From an uncultured Paenochrobactrum sp. (GTDB lineage: Bacteria > Pseudomonadota > Alphaproteobacteria > Rhizobiales > Rhizobiaceae), in NCBI GenBank assembly GCA_947627865.1, contig CANQXU010000003.1, forward strand, positions 1-42,776: a DNA stretch of 42,776 nucleotides. Reading direction: 5' to 3'. The notes below the pieces were generated by a model. That model was not told where the DNA came from. It worked only from the letters and a program-made list of their open reading frames with translations, and searched no databases. The position numbers and the translations under genes are program-made. Positions within the stretch are counted from its first letter, which is position 1; the number at the start of each line of letters is the position of its first letter. Shown here piece after piece: positions 18,141 to 27,579 of the stretch.

Positions 18141-19184
18141 TTACCATCGCGGTTTTGCCGACCATGAGCGATTGCTCAGATCCAGCTGAAATGATGCGGT
18201 TTGGCAGGCAAAAGCTGAAAGCCCTTCTAAGGCGGCTAACGGGTTGACTACGACATAAGTCGAAATTTCCTTTAAGATATCGCCGTGCGGTGCTTTGTTT
18301 TCAAAGGCTTTACGAAAATGCCCGCTGGTAAGTGCTGGAAGGATTTTTTGCGCAATGCCACCACCAATATAGACACCACCGCGTGCTAAAAACAAAAGTG
18401 CAAGATCACCAGCCATCCGGCCGAGATAAGTTGCAAATAGCATCAAAGCTTCTTCGGCTTGCTGGTTGCTTTTGTTTAAACCGGCATCAGAGATTTGTGC
18501 CGGATCTGTCAGTGTATTTTTGACCTGATCAGTTTTGCAGATTGCTTGGTAAATATTGAGAAGTCCGCGGCCGCTCATCACTTCCTCGGCACCGATGCGG
18601 TTGCCAATTGTTTTTAGATGAGGAAAAATTTCATAGTCACGCTTTGAAAGGGGGCCAAACTCAACATGGCCACCCTCCGTTGCGATTGGTATCCATGTGT
18701 TTTGGCTATAAATCAGCCCAGCCACGCCAAGCCCTGTGCCTGGACCTAAAATCACGCGATTAGCAATGATTTCTCCGGTATTGTTGCCAATTTGATGAAG
18801 ATGATCCTGCTTCAAAACAGCAGCTGCCAGGGCTTGCGCTTCAAAGTCATTTAGAATTGTCACATCGCTGAATTTAAAGCGCTCTATCAGATTGAGCGGA
18901 CTGATCACCCAGTGATTGTTGGTGAGCTTTATTTCATCGCCTTCAACAGGGGCTGCAATTGCAAGGATAACGGAGCCGATAGCTATGTTGTTCAAAGGGT
19001 TAAGCAATGCACAAATAGCATTTTCAAAGCTCTCATAGTCAATAGTATTGATAGCGGGCAATGTTATTTGTCGGCTATTGGGTGACGTTATGAGCGAAAA
19101 TCGGGCGTTGGTTCCACCGATATCGCCTATCAATACCGGAAAACGGCACTGATAGGTTTGAGATTTTTGATTGCTGGCATTCAT
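18141..19184 (-). CDS. glk: Glucokinase
   Basis: Glk phosphorylates glucose with ATP. I place the start at the ATG at 19184 (347 residues); the track's longer frame runs back into mgsA and its extra 28 residues look unlike any glucokinase N-terminus. Family marks are the phosphate-binding LIGDIGGTNARFSLI, NDFEAQALA with the catalytic aspartate, GPGTGLGVAGL, EGGHVEFGP and GGVYIGGGIAQKIL, all as in the E. coli-type group A glucokinases. It begins 7 bases after the mgsA stop, so the two are co-transcribed. The Shine-Dalgarno is weak, which fits coupling to mgsA translation. Confidence 0.95.
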   Translation of the reverse strand: MNASNQKSQTYQCRFPVLIGDIGGTNARFSLITSPNSRQITLPAINTIDYESFENAICALLNPLNNIAIGSVILAIAAPVEGDEIKLTNNHWVISPLNLIERFKFSDVTILNDFEAQALAAAVLKQDHLHQIGNNTGEIIANRVILGPGTGLGVAGLIYSQNTWIPIATEGGHVEFGPLSKRDYEIFPHLKTIGNRIGAEEVMSGRGLLNIYQAICKTDQVKNTLTDPAQISDAGLNKSNQQAEEALMLFATYLGRMAGDLALLFLARGGVYIGGGIAQKILPALTSGHFRKAFENKAPHGDILKEISTYVVVNPLAALEGLSAFACQTASFQLDLSNRSWSAKPRW

Positions 19185-19191
19185 TGGGCTA

Positions 19192-19572
19192 TCAGGTGGT
19201 TGCAGCTTTAACCAGCATTTCTGCTGTGGAACGATTAAGCGCCATCGGCAAATCATAAACACTGCCAAGTCGGGTTAGTGCTTTAACATCAACGTCATGG
19301 GGAAGTGGTGAGAGCGGATCGATGAAAAAGATCAGCAGCCCGACTGTTCCTTCAGCAATCATTGCTCCAATTTGTTGGTCGCCACCGAGCGGCCCGCTTT
19401 TTACGCATTCGACATCAAGGCTTGGGCATGATTTTTTGATCAGACTGCCCGTTGTTCCCGTTGCAACGATTGGAAATGCAGAAAGAGCTTTTTCATGCTT
19501 GCGGGCAAAATCGACCATTTCATCTTTTTTCAGGTCATGGGCAATAAGAGCAACCCGCACAGAATTTTTCAT
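19192..19572 (-). CDS. mgsA: Methylglyoxal synthase
   Basis: MgsA converts dihydroxyacetone phosphate to methylglyoxal and phosphate, a bypass that relieves sugar-phosphate stress. The 126-residue protein carries [17 protein letters not shown] at the N-terminus, the phosphate-binding ATGTTGSLI and [17 protein letters not shown], and the [15 protein letters not shown] segment with active-site Asp and His positions. It is the first gene of a pair with glk, separated by 7 bases. The pairing links glucose entry to an overflow valve for triose phosphate. Confidence 0.96.
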   Translation of the reverse strand: MKNSVRVALIAHDLKKDEMVDFARKHEKALSAFPIVATGTTGSLIKKSCPSLDVECVKSGPLGGDQQIGAMIAEGTVGLLIFFIDPLSPLPHDVDVKALTRLGSVYDLPMALNRSTAEMLVKAATT

Positions 19573-19705
19573 TATGATCGCCTTTTATCGGTTAAAACAT
19601 TTGGTCATCTTATGCCTATAAATAAGAAACATAAACAAGATGCGACATCAGAGAAAGCGTTGCCGAGGCTTGTATTGAGGCAAGATTGTTTTGATTTAAC
19701 TATAT

Positions 19706-20608
19706 TTAATCGGCTGCTGGTGCAGTTAAGACCGTAGAACAGTATTTAGGTAAATCAGATACCATAACAGGTTTAGGCTTAGGCGCTGGTTTGCCAGGCT
19801 TCGCGGGTTTCCATGGCTCATCGGTAAACCACCAATCCAGGCTTTTATCGCAACCATCACCCTTTGCGACTTTATCCTGTGGCTTGCAATTGGGAGAACC
19901 AGGCTGGCAGGTCAATCGTATATGAAAGTGATAATGGTGCCCCCAATAGGGACGAACCTTACCCAGCCAGTCACGATTGCCAGTGACGGTTTCACATAAC
20001 TGTTTTTTGATTCCAGGGTGGACAAATATCCGCTCGACATCAGGATAGGTGGCGGCGTGTTTTATGAGTGCCGTATGGCTTGGTGTCCATTTCTTCTGAT
20101 CAACATAGAGCGAATTTTTCTTCAACATTGATATAGCTGAAAGGTCTTCTCGCTCTCTGTAGCTCAGGCGTTTGTTCGGCATCGGCGTAAGCCAAATATC
20201 GGCATCCAGACCAACTTGATGCGATGCATGACCCGTCAACATAGGGCCACCACGGGGCTGCGAAATATCCCCGACCATCAAGCCGTTCCAACCTGTTTTG
20301 GCAGCTTTCGAGGACAGGTCTCCCAGCAGATTAATGAGTCTCGGGTGACCCCAATTGCGATTGCGCGACAGCCGCATGACCTGCCAGTTAGGGCCGTCAA
20401 TGGGGAGTGCAACAGCACCATCCAGACAGCCTTTTGAGTAAAAGCCGACAGATTGAGGCTGCTGGGTGAGTGACGCATCGCGAATTGTGCCAAAAGCCTG
20501 CTTTGCCGGCTGGTCTTTGCTTTGTGCCATAGTGGCGGGCATTGCAGCCATAAATGATAGGCTGAGGCAGATGACAGAAATGATAGGCTTATGCATTATG
20601 TTCGTCAT
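19706..20608 (-). CDS. mepA: Penicillin-insensitive murein endopeptidase
   Basis: MepA is a periplasmic zinc peptidase that cuts D-Ala-meso-DAP cross-links in peptidoglycan. The 300-residue precursor begins with a signal peptide (PIISVICLSLSFMAAMPATMA, cleavage likely after MA). The LAS-family metal site is visible: the first His and Asp in ASHQVGLDADIWL and the last His in WGHHYHFHIRL. Conserved cysteines lie in KGCLDGA and RLTCQPGSPNCKP. The C-terminal end is a lysine/proline-rich stretch (KPAKPGKPAPKPKP). It lies downstream of the SDR gene, about 90 bases away, with its own AGGCG-like ribosome site. Confidence 0.94.
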   Translation of the reverse strand: MTNIMHKPIISVICLSLSFMAAMPATMAQSKDQPAKQAFGTIRDASLTQQPQSVGFYSKGCLDGAVALPIDGPNWQVMRLSRNRNWGHPRLINLLGDLSSKAAKTGWNGLMVGDISQPRGGPMLTGHASHQVGLDADIWLTPMPNKRLSYREREDLSAISMLKKNSLYVDQKKWTPSHTALIKHAATYPDVERIFVHPGIKKQLCETVTGNRDWLGKVRPYWGHHYHFHIRLTCQPGSPNCKPQDKVAKGDGCDKSLDWWFTDEPWKPAKPGKPAPKPKPVMVSDLPKYCSTVLTAPAAD

Positions 20609-20701
20609 GGTGCGCCTAGTCTTTAAGGGTTCAATAATTTATCACAGAAGCTATTCTAACCCATGCTCCCTAAATGAATGGTGAAGCATTGCTTAAATCA
20701 G

Positions 20702-21577
20702 TTAAGTCCAGGAATGAGAATCCCACATGGTTTTTAGTCCGATTTTATAATCAGGATAGGCTAATTTAAAGCCGCTATTGAGTAGTTTTGTATTGGATAT
20801 GCGTTTGTTCTCGCTATAAAAGGCTTGCGCCATAGGGCTCATATTCGCGTCAGAAAACTGGACTTCTTCCGGTGGTTCAATTCCCATGAGCTGAGCGGCA
20901 TAAGTGATAACATCCTGATTGGGTGCAGGAAAATTATCTGATATATTGTATATGCCGGAGTTGTCGGATTTTGCTAAATGCATAATCGCGCCAGCGATAT
21001 CATCGACATGGATGCGATTAAAGACCTGATCAGGTTTAATTATCCGCTTGGCGGTAGCATTGCGCAAACTGACAAAAGGATTGCGGCCTGGTCCGTAAAT
21101 GCCGCTTAGTCGCAGGATCGATAAGGACAGCTGGTAGGTATCGCATAAAAGCTGAAGGCTATTTTCTGCATTCACTCTTTGAACTGAGTGCGTGGATATA
21201 GGCGCAGTTGCTGTGTCTTCTGTCACCCATGCACCTTGTTTGTCACCATAGACGCCGGTGGTTGAAAGATATGTCACCCATTGCAGACTATTCTGGAAGG
21301 GTAAAATATCCTCTGCCAGAATTTTTATAATTTTCTCGAAACCAAGCCCGGGTGAAACTGAAATTATGAGATGCGTTGCGTTTCGCAGTTTTTCTATCAG
21401 CTCTGTGCTCACTGGGGAAAAGTCATCATCGAATAAGACAGGGTCAATGCCTTTGGCTTCGAGCGCTGCAAAATTGTCGGCTTTGCGTGTGGTTCCGGTG
21501 ATGGATTGAAACTGCTTATGATAGGTTTGGGCAAAGTGGGTTGCTGAATAACCAGCACCGAATAAAAATAGTTTCAT
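20702..21577 (-). CDS. SDR-family NAD(P)-dependent epimerase/dehydratase-like protein
   Basis: A 291-residue protein with an N-terminal nucleotide-binding motif KLFLFGAGYSATHFAQ (GxGxxxxxF type). LSTTGVYGDKQGAWVTEDT follows, with the serine/threonine and tyrosine of the extended/atypical SDR active site, then ILRLSGIYGPGRNPF. This matches the YeeZ-like 'SDR family oxidoreductase' group rather than a named epimerase. The substrate is unknown. I start it at the ATG at 21577, whose AGGTG Shine-Dalgarno overlaps the queG stop; the track's GTG at 21586 is less likely. It is tightly coupled to queG. Confidence 0.87.
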   Translation of the reverse strand: MKLFLFGAGYSATHFAQTYHKQFQSITGTTRKADNFAALEAKGIDPVLFDDDFSPVSTELIEKLRNATHLIISVSPGLGFEKIIKILAEDILPFQNSLQWVTYLSTTGVYGDKQGAWVTEDTATAPISTHSVQRVNAENSLQLLCDTYQLSLSILRLSGIYGPGRNPFVSLRNATAKRIIKPDQVFNRIHVDDIAGAIMHLAKSDNSGIYNISDNFPAPNQDVITYAAQLMGIEPPEEVQFSDANMSPMAQAFYSENKRISNTKLLNSGFKLAYPDYKIGLKTMWDSHSWT

Positions 21578-21586
21578 TGTTTTCAC

Positions 21587-22732
21587 CTAGTTCCATTCAG
21601 CAATAACAGTTTGATCCGTTTCCTTAGGGCATATTTCGTCGCGTAACTTGGAAAAGTCTGCTAATGGCAGCATTTGCTTCAATGCCCAGATTGCACTCCC
21701 TCTCACCACTGGGTCAATATCGCTCAAATGTGCTTGCACATAGGGCACCAGCTCTTCAAGGCCTGAATTCCCAGCTGCAATTAGTAGATTGCGCATAAAG
21801 CGATTGCGCCCGATACGCTTGACCGGGGAGCCGGAAAAGAAAGTACGGAACGCTGCATCATCGAGTAAAAGCAAGTCTTTGAGTTCGGGTGCTTTGAGAT
21901 CATCACGGGCTTGCAGCTTGATTTCTCTGGCCTCTACGGCAAATTTATTCCATGGGCAGGCTGCAAGGCAGTCATCGCAGCCATAAACGCGGTTGCCGAT
22001 GGATTTTCGCAATTCCTTGGGTATGGGGCCCTTATTCTCAATGGTCAGATATGAAATGCAACGTCTGGCGTCGATTTTATACGGAGCGGGAAAGGCATTG
22101 GTCGGGCAGGCTGTTAGACACGCTTCACACGAACCACAGCGATTTTTATCCTGTTGATCAGGTTCCAAGGCGATGGATGTGAAAATAGAGCCTAAAAATA
22201 GCCATGAGCCAAAATCGCGGCTGACCAGATTGGTATGTTTACCCTGCCAGCCCAAACCTGCAGCTTCTGCGAGCGGTTTTTCCATGACGGGGGCCGTATC
22301 GACGAAGACCTTTATATCGCCGCCAGCACGCGCAATAAAGCGACTAGCAAGCTGTTTCAGCTTGCCTTTAATAATGTCGTGATAATCACGATTTTGCGCA
22401 TATACTGATATTGCCGCTTGATCAGGATGTTCATGAACAAGGCGCGGATCAATGTTCGGGCCGTAATTCATGCCAAGCATAATGACGGATTGGACATCTT
22501 CCCAGAGCTTTTGCGGATGGCTTCTGCGTTCTTCCGTTTCCTCCATCCATAGCATGTCTGCGTGGTAGCCATGATCCAAAAAATCACGCAGACGAGCCGG
22601 AGCCATGGGGATGGCATCCGGTTTCGTAAAGGCAATGACATCAAACCCGTTGGCTAAAGCTTCCTCTTGCAGAAACCTTTTCAGCTTGCGCTGTCGGTCA
22701 AGGGTTTGTTGTTCAGAAATCAAGGTCGCCAT
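21587..22732 (-). CDS. queG: Epoxyqueuosine reductase
   Basis: QueG carries out the last step of queuosine synthesis, reducing epoxyqueuosine to queuosine in tRNA with a cobalamin and two [4Fe-4S] clusters. The 381-residue protein has the catalytic-domain segments VIMLGMNYGP and FVDTAPVMEKPLAEAAGLGWQGKHTN. Two ferredoxin-like clusters follow, CGSCEACLTACPTNAF and VYGCDDCLAACPWNKF, and then a C-terminal HEAT-like helical region (LRDEI at the end). The start overlaps the end of the upstream GST gene by 20 bases. No other queuosine genes lie in the window. Confidence 0.96.
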   Translation of the reverse strand: MATLISEQQTLDRQRKLKRFLQEEALANGFDVIAFTKPDAIPMAPARLRDFLDHGYHADMLWMEETEERRSHPQKLWEDVQSVIMLGMNYGPNIDPRLVHEHPDQAAISVYAQNRDYHDIIKGKLKQLASRFIARAGGDIKVFVDTAPVMEKPLAEAAGLGWQGKHTNLVSRDFGSWLFLGSIFTSIALEPDQQDKNRCGSCEACLTACPTNAFPAPYKIDARRCISYLTIENKGPIPKELRKSIGNRVYGCDDCLAACPWNKFAVEAREIKLQARDDLKAPELKDLLLLDDAAFRTFFSGSPVKRIGRNRFMRNLLIAAGNSGLEELVPYVQAHLSDIDPVVRGSAIWALKQMLPLADFSKLRDEICPKETDQTVIAEWN

Positions 22733-23405
22733 AATGAGCTACAGGTGCAAGACCGCGAATACGATCAGTTAACAAAGGCCGGAAAGACGGGCGTGATTTG
22801 ATACGGCTATACCAATCCCGTCCGGCGCGCCATTCATTCCAGTCAATCTCGCCTAAATAGTCAAGAATTGAAATGGACGCAGCAGCAGCCATATCGGCAT
22901 AACTTGGATGGTAGCCACCAAGCCAGTCTCTGGTTGCGGCAAGCCATTCTACATATTTCATATGCTGGCGGATATTATTACGAGCTGCGCGGATGGCTGT
23001 TGAATCAGGAGAGCTTCCGCCCATATCTGCGGCCATTTGCAATTTAAAAACACGTTCGCGTGCCAGATGGCGCGTAACTTCATTTTCAAATTTCACCAAA
23101 AACCACTCCACCAGACGGCGGACTTCAGCGCGTTCAGCTGGTGATTCTGGCAATAAGCGGCGGCTCCGCTTCAAGGCGCCACGGGTTTCATCAAGATATT
23201 CTGCAATGATGGTGGCACCAATAACAGGTAAATCATTTTCGGCAAGCAGCACTGGTAAAGTGCAAGCCGGATTCAACGCTATAAACTCCGGGCGACGATG
23301 CCAGAGTCTTTCTTCAATTAATTCAACTTCAACGTCATATTCTCCGAGAATCAATCGGGTATAACGGGAACCGGATGACATAGGGTGGTGAAAAAGTGTG
23401 AGCAT
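22713..23405 (-). CDS. Glutathione S-transferase family protein
   Basis: 230 residues from the ATG at 23405; the track's longer start adds an unlikely hydrophobic leader. The thioredoxin-fold N-terminal domain reads MLTLFHHPMSSGSRYTRLIL, with the cis-proline site PACTLPVLLAE and the glutathione-binding acidic/helix segment IGATIIAEYLDET. The C-terminal all-helical domain includes SYADMAAAASISILDYLG with the family's N-capping aspartate. The specific substrate is unknown. In Hyphomicrobiales this type commonly sits upstream of queG and the SDR gene, as here, where it overlaps queG by 20 bases. Confidence 0.9.
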   Translation of the reverse strand: MLTLFHHPMSSGSRYTRLILGEYDVEVELIEERLWHRRPEFIALNPACTLPVLLAENDLPVIGATIIAEYLDETRGALKRSRRLLPESPAERAEVRRLVEWFLVKFENEVTRHLARERVFKLQMAADMGGSSPDSTAIRAARNNIRQHMKYVEWLAATRDWLGGYHPSYADMAAAASISILDYLGEIDWNEWRAGRDWYSRIKSRPSFRPLLTDRIRGLAPVAHYGDLDF

Positions 23406-23653
23406 GGCAGAACGCGAAAACACTTCCAAACAAGGGCCCAAAAAGGCGATGAATAAAAACACTAAAAATAAACACTTGGCGAACGAAACTTCCCGATTAT
23501 TAAGACATATCCTGAATTATCGGGAGGAAACAGTAAGAAGCCAGTGCTGCGGATCTATAAGCATAGTAATTATCTAAACTGAAATTATTGTTAAACATTT
23601 ACCGTTAAACCCAAATTAACATAAAATAATTTCAATCTCGGAATGGTGTATTG

Positions 23654-24460
23654 ATGGAATATTATGATTTTTTAGAGGCCGCATTTCTGGGAATAGTGGA
23701 AGGTCTGACAGAATTTCTTCCAGTATCATCAACAGGCCACCTATTACTGATCGGCCATTTTCTCGGGTTTGAATCCAATGGTAAGTCGTTTGAAGTCTTG
23801 ATTCAGCTGGGCGCTATTTTGGCTATTTTAACCGTATATTCGGCTAAAATCTGGCAGTTAGCGCATAATTTCACCAAAGATAGGCGTACACGCCGTTTCG
23901 TTTATGGAATATTACTGGCATTTTTGCCTGCAGCTTTTATAGGTGCGTTTGCGCATAGTTTCATTAAGACCGTGCTTTTTGAAACGCCGATGTTGATTTG
24001 TATCATGCTGATTATCGGCGGATTTATTTTATTGTGGGTTGATCGCTTGAATCTACGCCCGCGTTATCATGATGTGATGGATTATTCTCTGCCGACTTGT
24101 CTGAAAATAGGATTTTGTCAGTGTCTGGCGATGATTCCGGGTGTGTCGCGCTCAGGTGCAACCATTGTTGGCGCTTTGTTTCTAGGTGCGGATAAACGTT
24201 CTGCAGCGGAATTTTCATTTTTCCTAGCTATGCCCACTATGGCCGGTGCTTTTGGGTATGATCTGTTCAAAAATCGCAACACGCTTGAGATGGATGACAT
24301 AACGATCATCGTGATCGGCTTTATCATGGCATTCATCTCTGGGGTTTTTGTGGTGAAGCATTTGCTTAACTACGTATCACGCCATGGATTTGCACTGTTT
24401 GGTTGGTGGCGCCTTATTGTCGGTACTGCCGGAATGGCCGCTCTTCTTGTTTGGGGCTAA
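23654..24460 (+). CDS. uppP: Undecaprenyl-diphosphatase
   Basis: UppP (BacA) recycles undecaprenyl diphosphate to the carrier lipid used for peptidoglycan and other surface polymers, at the outer face of the inner membrane. The 268-residue protein has the consensus [17 protein letters not shown] near its N-terminus and [17 protein letters not shown] in the middle, the two active-site blocks, among eight or so hydrophobic helices. I start it at ATG 23654 (the track begins with TTG one codon earlier). It is divergent from the GST gene over about 250 bases and is monocistronic. Confidence 0.97.
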   Translation: MEYYDFLEAAFLGIVEGLTEFLPVSSTGHLLLIGHFLGFESNGKSFEVLIQLGAILAILTVYSAKIWQLAHNFTKDRRTRRFVYGILLAFLPAAFIGAFAHSFIKTVLFETPMLICIMLIIGGFILLWVDRLNLRPRYHDVMDYSLPTCLKIGFCQCLAMIPGVSRSGATIVGALFLGADKRSAAEFSFFLAMPTMAGAFGYDLFKNRNTLEMDDITIIVIGFIMAFISGVFVVKHLLNYVSRHGFALFGWWRLIVGTAGMAALLVWG

Positions 24461-24483
24461 GCTAAGATTTTAGAATTGAGAGA

Positions 24484-24511
24484 ATAAAAAACCCGCTTTA
24501 AAGCGGGTTCT
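24484..24511 (-). terminator. Terminator after the NDUFA9-like gene
   Basis: AACCCGCTTT/AAAGCGGGTT is a perfect 20-base palindrome. On the minus strand it is followed by TTTTTTATTC, so it mainly ends the leftward gene, but it also lies just past uppP. Confidence 0.85.
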
Positions 24512-24514
24512 AAA

Positions 24515-25516
24515 TTACTCGTCCTTCAATTCCAGCCGGTATAATGTGCTGTATTGCCCAGCTACACGATAGCGCCATAGATATGATGTCATGATTGCAT
24601 CCGGCGCTTGCGGCGCAATACCCATAGCTTCAAGAGTAAGGCCGGATTGAATGGCAGCGGGTGAAAGCACATAGTCTTTTTGCAAAAGATCTACCTGATC
24701 ACGGGTTAAAGCCGGTTTTGGCAATATACCAGCAATCGAACTTGCTAGTTTTGCTAACCACCAAGGCACGGATATAAAGGCACGTTTGCGATCGATGACT
24801 TCCAGTGTGCGGATCATCCATTCTTTCAGGCTGCGGCTTTCTGGACCTGCAAGCTCGTATGTTTCACCTGATTTGAGTTTGCCATCAACGGAAAGTGCAA
24901 TTGCTTCGGCAACATCATCAATGAAGACTGGCTGAAACATTGTGTTGCCGCCACCGATCAATGGCATGAAAGGCGAAAAACGTGCCATATTGGCAAAGCG
25001 GTTGAAAAACGTGTCGTCAGCGCCAAAGATTGCGGATGGCCGCATGATAATGGTGTCGGGCAGAATTGCGCGGACAGCTTTTTCACCTTCTGCTTTTGTA
25101 CGGGAATAGGCTGAGTGAGAGGCCGAATCGGCTGCAAGCGCGGACATATGTGTGAGCGGGACATTGGCTTGTTTGCAAGCGTCGGCAATATTTTTTGCGC
25201 CGAGCACCTGCACTGTATTGAAGCGCTGTTTGCCGCTTTCATTCATAATGCCAACGAGATTAATTGCGTAATCTGCGCCAATCAATGCGCGGTCAATTGA
25301 CCAGCGATGGCGGATATTGGCCTGAATTTGTTGGATTTGGCCGACAGTACCCAAAGGCAGCATGTAATAAGAAACTTCCGGACGACGAACAGCAACGCGA
25401 ACGCGATAACCACGCTTTGTCAGAGCCGCAACAACTGCACGCCCAACAAAACCTGATCCGCCAAATACAGTCACCAGTTTCGGCTTATTATGGACTTCGT
25501 TCGGTTCGGTATTCAT
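24515..25516 (-). CDS. Complex I NDUFA9-subunit-like NAD(P)H-binding protein
   Basis: A 333-residue atypical SDR. The Rossmann motif is LVTVFGGSGFVGRAVVAAL (GxSGFxG). ADYAINLVGIMNESGKQRF and MRPSAIFGADDTFFNRFA follow, then QPVFIDDVAEAIALSV. These match the alphaproteobacterial relatives of mitochondrial NDUFA9, an accessory subunit of respiratory complex I. An association with complex I or quinone chemistry is inferred, since no nuo genes lie here. The gene is leftward, faces uppP and is divergent from lepA. Confidence 0.9.
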   Translation of the reverse strand: MNTEPNEVHNKPKLVTVFGGSGFVGRAVVAALTKRGYRVRVAVRRPEVSYYMLPLGTVGQIQQIQANIRHRWSIDRALIGADYAINLVGIMNESGKQRFNTVQVLGAKNIADACKQANVPLTHMSALAADSASHSAYSRTKAEGEKAVRAILPDTIIMRPSAIFGADDTFFNRFANMARFSPFMPLIGGGNTMFQPVFIDDVAEAIALSVDGKLKSGETYELAGPESRSLKEWMIRTLEVIDRKRAFISVPWWLAKLASSIAGILPKPALTRDQVDLLQKDYVLSPAAIQSGLTLEAMGIAPQAPDAIMTSYLWRYRVAGQYSTLYRLELKDE

Positions 25517-25715
25517 GCCTCAACTCCTGCATGTGAAAGCCAGAAGATGGTCATCTTATATCCCAGATGCCTCTTTTATAATATTGGGGTGATTTATAGC
25601 TTTTTTATTGATTTGGCAAAGGGGGCGTCTGGTCGCGGTTAACAAAGAATGCCTTTTCGCAGAAATATATGCAATAGAGCTTTGAGTTTTGCCCTTTAAC
25701 TGCTAAATCGCGGAT

Positions 25716-27524
25716 ATGAGCACACCACTTGACCATATTCGTAATTTTTCCATCGTGGCGCATATCGACCACGGTAAATCAACGCTAGCTGATCGCCTGA
25801 TCCAGGCGACTGGCGGTCTGGAATCGCGTGAGATGAAAGATCAGATCCTGGACTCGATGGATATCGAGCGGGAGCGCGGCATCACCATTAAGGCGCAGAC
25901 GGTTCGTTTGCACTATAAAGCCAAGAATGGTGAAGACTATGTTCTCAATTTGATCGACACGCCCGGCCACGTTGACTTTGCCTATGAAGTATCCCGTTCA
26001 TTGTCAGCTTGTGAAGGCTCGCTGCTGGTGGTGGATGCTTCGCAGGGCGTTGAAGCGCAGACTTTGGCCAACGTCTATCAGGCGATGGACAACGATCATG
26101 AAATCGTTGTTGTTCTTAATAAAGTCGACTTGCCTGCTGCTGAGCCTGAGCGTGTTCAGGAGCAGATCGAAGATGTGATCGGGATCGATGCATCCGATGC
26201 GGTTATGATCTCGGCCAAAACAGGTATGGGGATCCCTGATGTTTTGGAAGCTATTGTCAACAAGCTGCCACCTCCGGCTGAGGGCGACAGAAGCGCACCT
26301 TTGAAAGCCATGCTGGTCGACAGCTGGTATGATACCTATCTTGGCGTTATTGTGCTTGTGCGTGTTATTGATGGCGTTTTGAAAAAAGGCCAGACAATCC
26401 GCATGATGGGTACAGGTGCCAAATATCCTGTTGAACGTACCGGTGTATTTACGCCTAAAATGGTTGCAGTCGATGAATTGGGGCCTGGCGAATTGGGCTT
26501 TATCACTGCCTCCATCAAGGAAGTTGCCGATACACGTGTTGGTGATACGATCACTGAAGAACGTCGTCCGACATCAGAAATGCTGCCGGGCTTCAAGCCG
26601 GCACAGCCAGTTGTTTTCTGCGGTCTTTTCCCAGTTGATGCTGCAGATTTTGAAGATCTTCGCGCAGCCATGGGCAAGCTTCGTCTTAATGATGCATCCT
26701 TCTCTTTTGAAATGGAAACATCAGCTGCGCTTGGTTTTGGGTTCCGCTGTGGTTTCCTTGGTCTTTTGCACCTCGAGATCATTCAAGAGCGCTTGGAGCG
26801 TGAGTTTAATCTTGATCTGATCGCTACAGCACCATCCGTTGTTTATAAAATGGACATGATTGATGGTTCGGAAACGGAATTACATAATCCGGCAGATATG
26901 CCTGACGTAATGAAAATTTCTGCAATCAAGGAGCCATGGATTCGCGCGAATATCATGACACCAGATGATTATCTGGGGTCAATCTTGAAGCTATGTCAGG
27001 ATCGGCGTGGTATTCAGGTTGATCTGTCATATGTCGGTCCGCGTGCCATGGTAACCTATGATTTACCGTTGAACGAAGTTGTCTTCGACTTTTATGACCG
27101 TTTGAAATCTATTTCCAAGGGTTATGCGTCTTTTGACTATCATATCACGGAGTATCGTGAAGGTGATCTGGTTAAGATGTCTATTCTGGTGAATGAAGAA
27201 CCGGTTGATGCGCTGTCAATGTTGGTTCACCGTACGGTTGCTGAAAAGCGCGGGCGTGTGCTTTGTGAAAAGTTGAAGGATCTGATTCCTCAGCATATGT
27301 TTAAAATTCCGATTCAGGCTGCCATTGGCGGACGTATCGTAGCGCGTGAAACAATTTCTGCCTTGCGTAAAGACGTGACTGCTAAATGTTATGGTGGTGA
27401 CGTATCGCGTAAACGCAAACTTCTGGAAAAGCAGAAGGAAGGTAAGAAGCGTATGCGTCAGTTTGGTCGTGTGGAAATTCCTCAGGAAGCTTTCATTCAG
27501 GCACTTAAAATGGGCGATGAGTAA
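25716..27524 (+). CDS. lepA: Elongation factor 4 (LepA)
   Basis: LepA is a ribosome-dependent GTPase implicated in translation fidelity and ribosome biogenesis. The 602-residue length is typical. The G domain reads [38 protein letters not shown] and VLNKVDLP. The LepA-specific C-terminal domain ends [22 protein letters not shown], with the basic [24 protein letters not shown] segment. It has its own transcription unit with a terminator behind it. Confidence 0.98.
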   Translation: MSTPLDHIRNFSIVAHIDHGKSTLADRLIQATGGLESREMKDQILDSMDIERERGITIKAQTVRLHYKAKNGEDYVLNLIDTPGHVDFAYEVSRSLSACEGSLLVVDASQGVEAQTLANVYQAMDNDHEIVVVLNKVDLPAAEPERVQEQIEDVIGIDASDAVMISAKTGMGIPDVLEAIVNKLPPPAEGDRSAPLKAMLVDSWYDTYLGVIVLVRVIDGVLKKGQTIRMMGTGAKYPVERTGVFTPKMVAVDELGPGELGFITASIKEVADTRVGDTITEERRPTSEMLPGFKPAQPVVFCGLFPVDAADFEDLRAAMGKLRLNDASFSFEMETSAALGFGFRCGFLGLLHLEIIQERLEREFNLDLIATAPSVVYKMDMIDGSETELHNPADMPDVMKISAIKEPWIRANIMTPDDYLGSILKLCQDRRGIQVDLSYVGPRAMVTYDLPLNEVVFDFYDRLKSISKGYASFDYHITEYREGDLVKMSILVNEEPVDALSMLVHRTVAEKRGRVLCEKLKDLIPQHMFKIPIQAAIGGRIVARETISALRKDVTAKCYGGDVSRKRKLLEKQKEGKKRMRQFGRVEIPQEAFIQALKMGDE

Positions 27525-27554
27525 TCACCATAATTTACTAATTGACTATATTTT

Positions 27555-27579
27555 AAAGGGCGCATTGAGCGCCCTTTTT
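27555..27579. terminator. Bidirectional terminator between lepA and rmuC
   Basis: AAAGGGCGC ATTGA GCGCCCTTT is a 9-bp perfect hairpin, with a T-run on the plus strand and TAAAATATAG on the minus strand, between convergent genes. It touches the rmuC stop codon. Confidence 0.88.
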
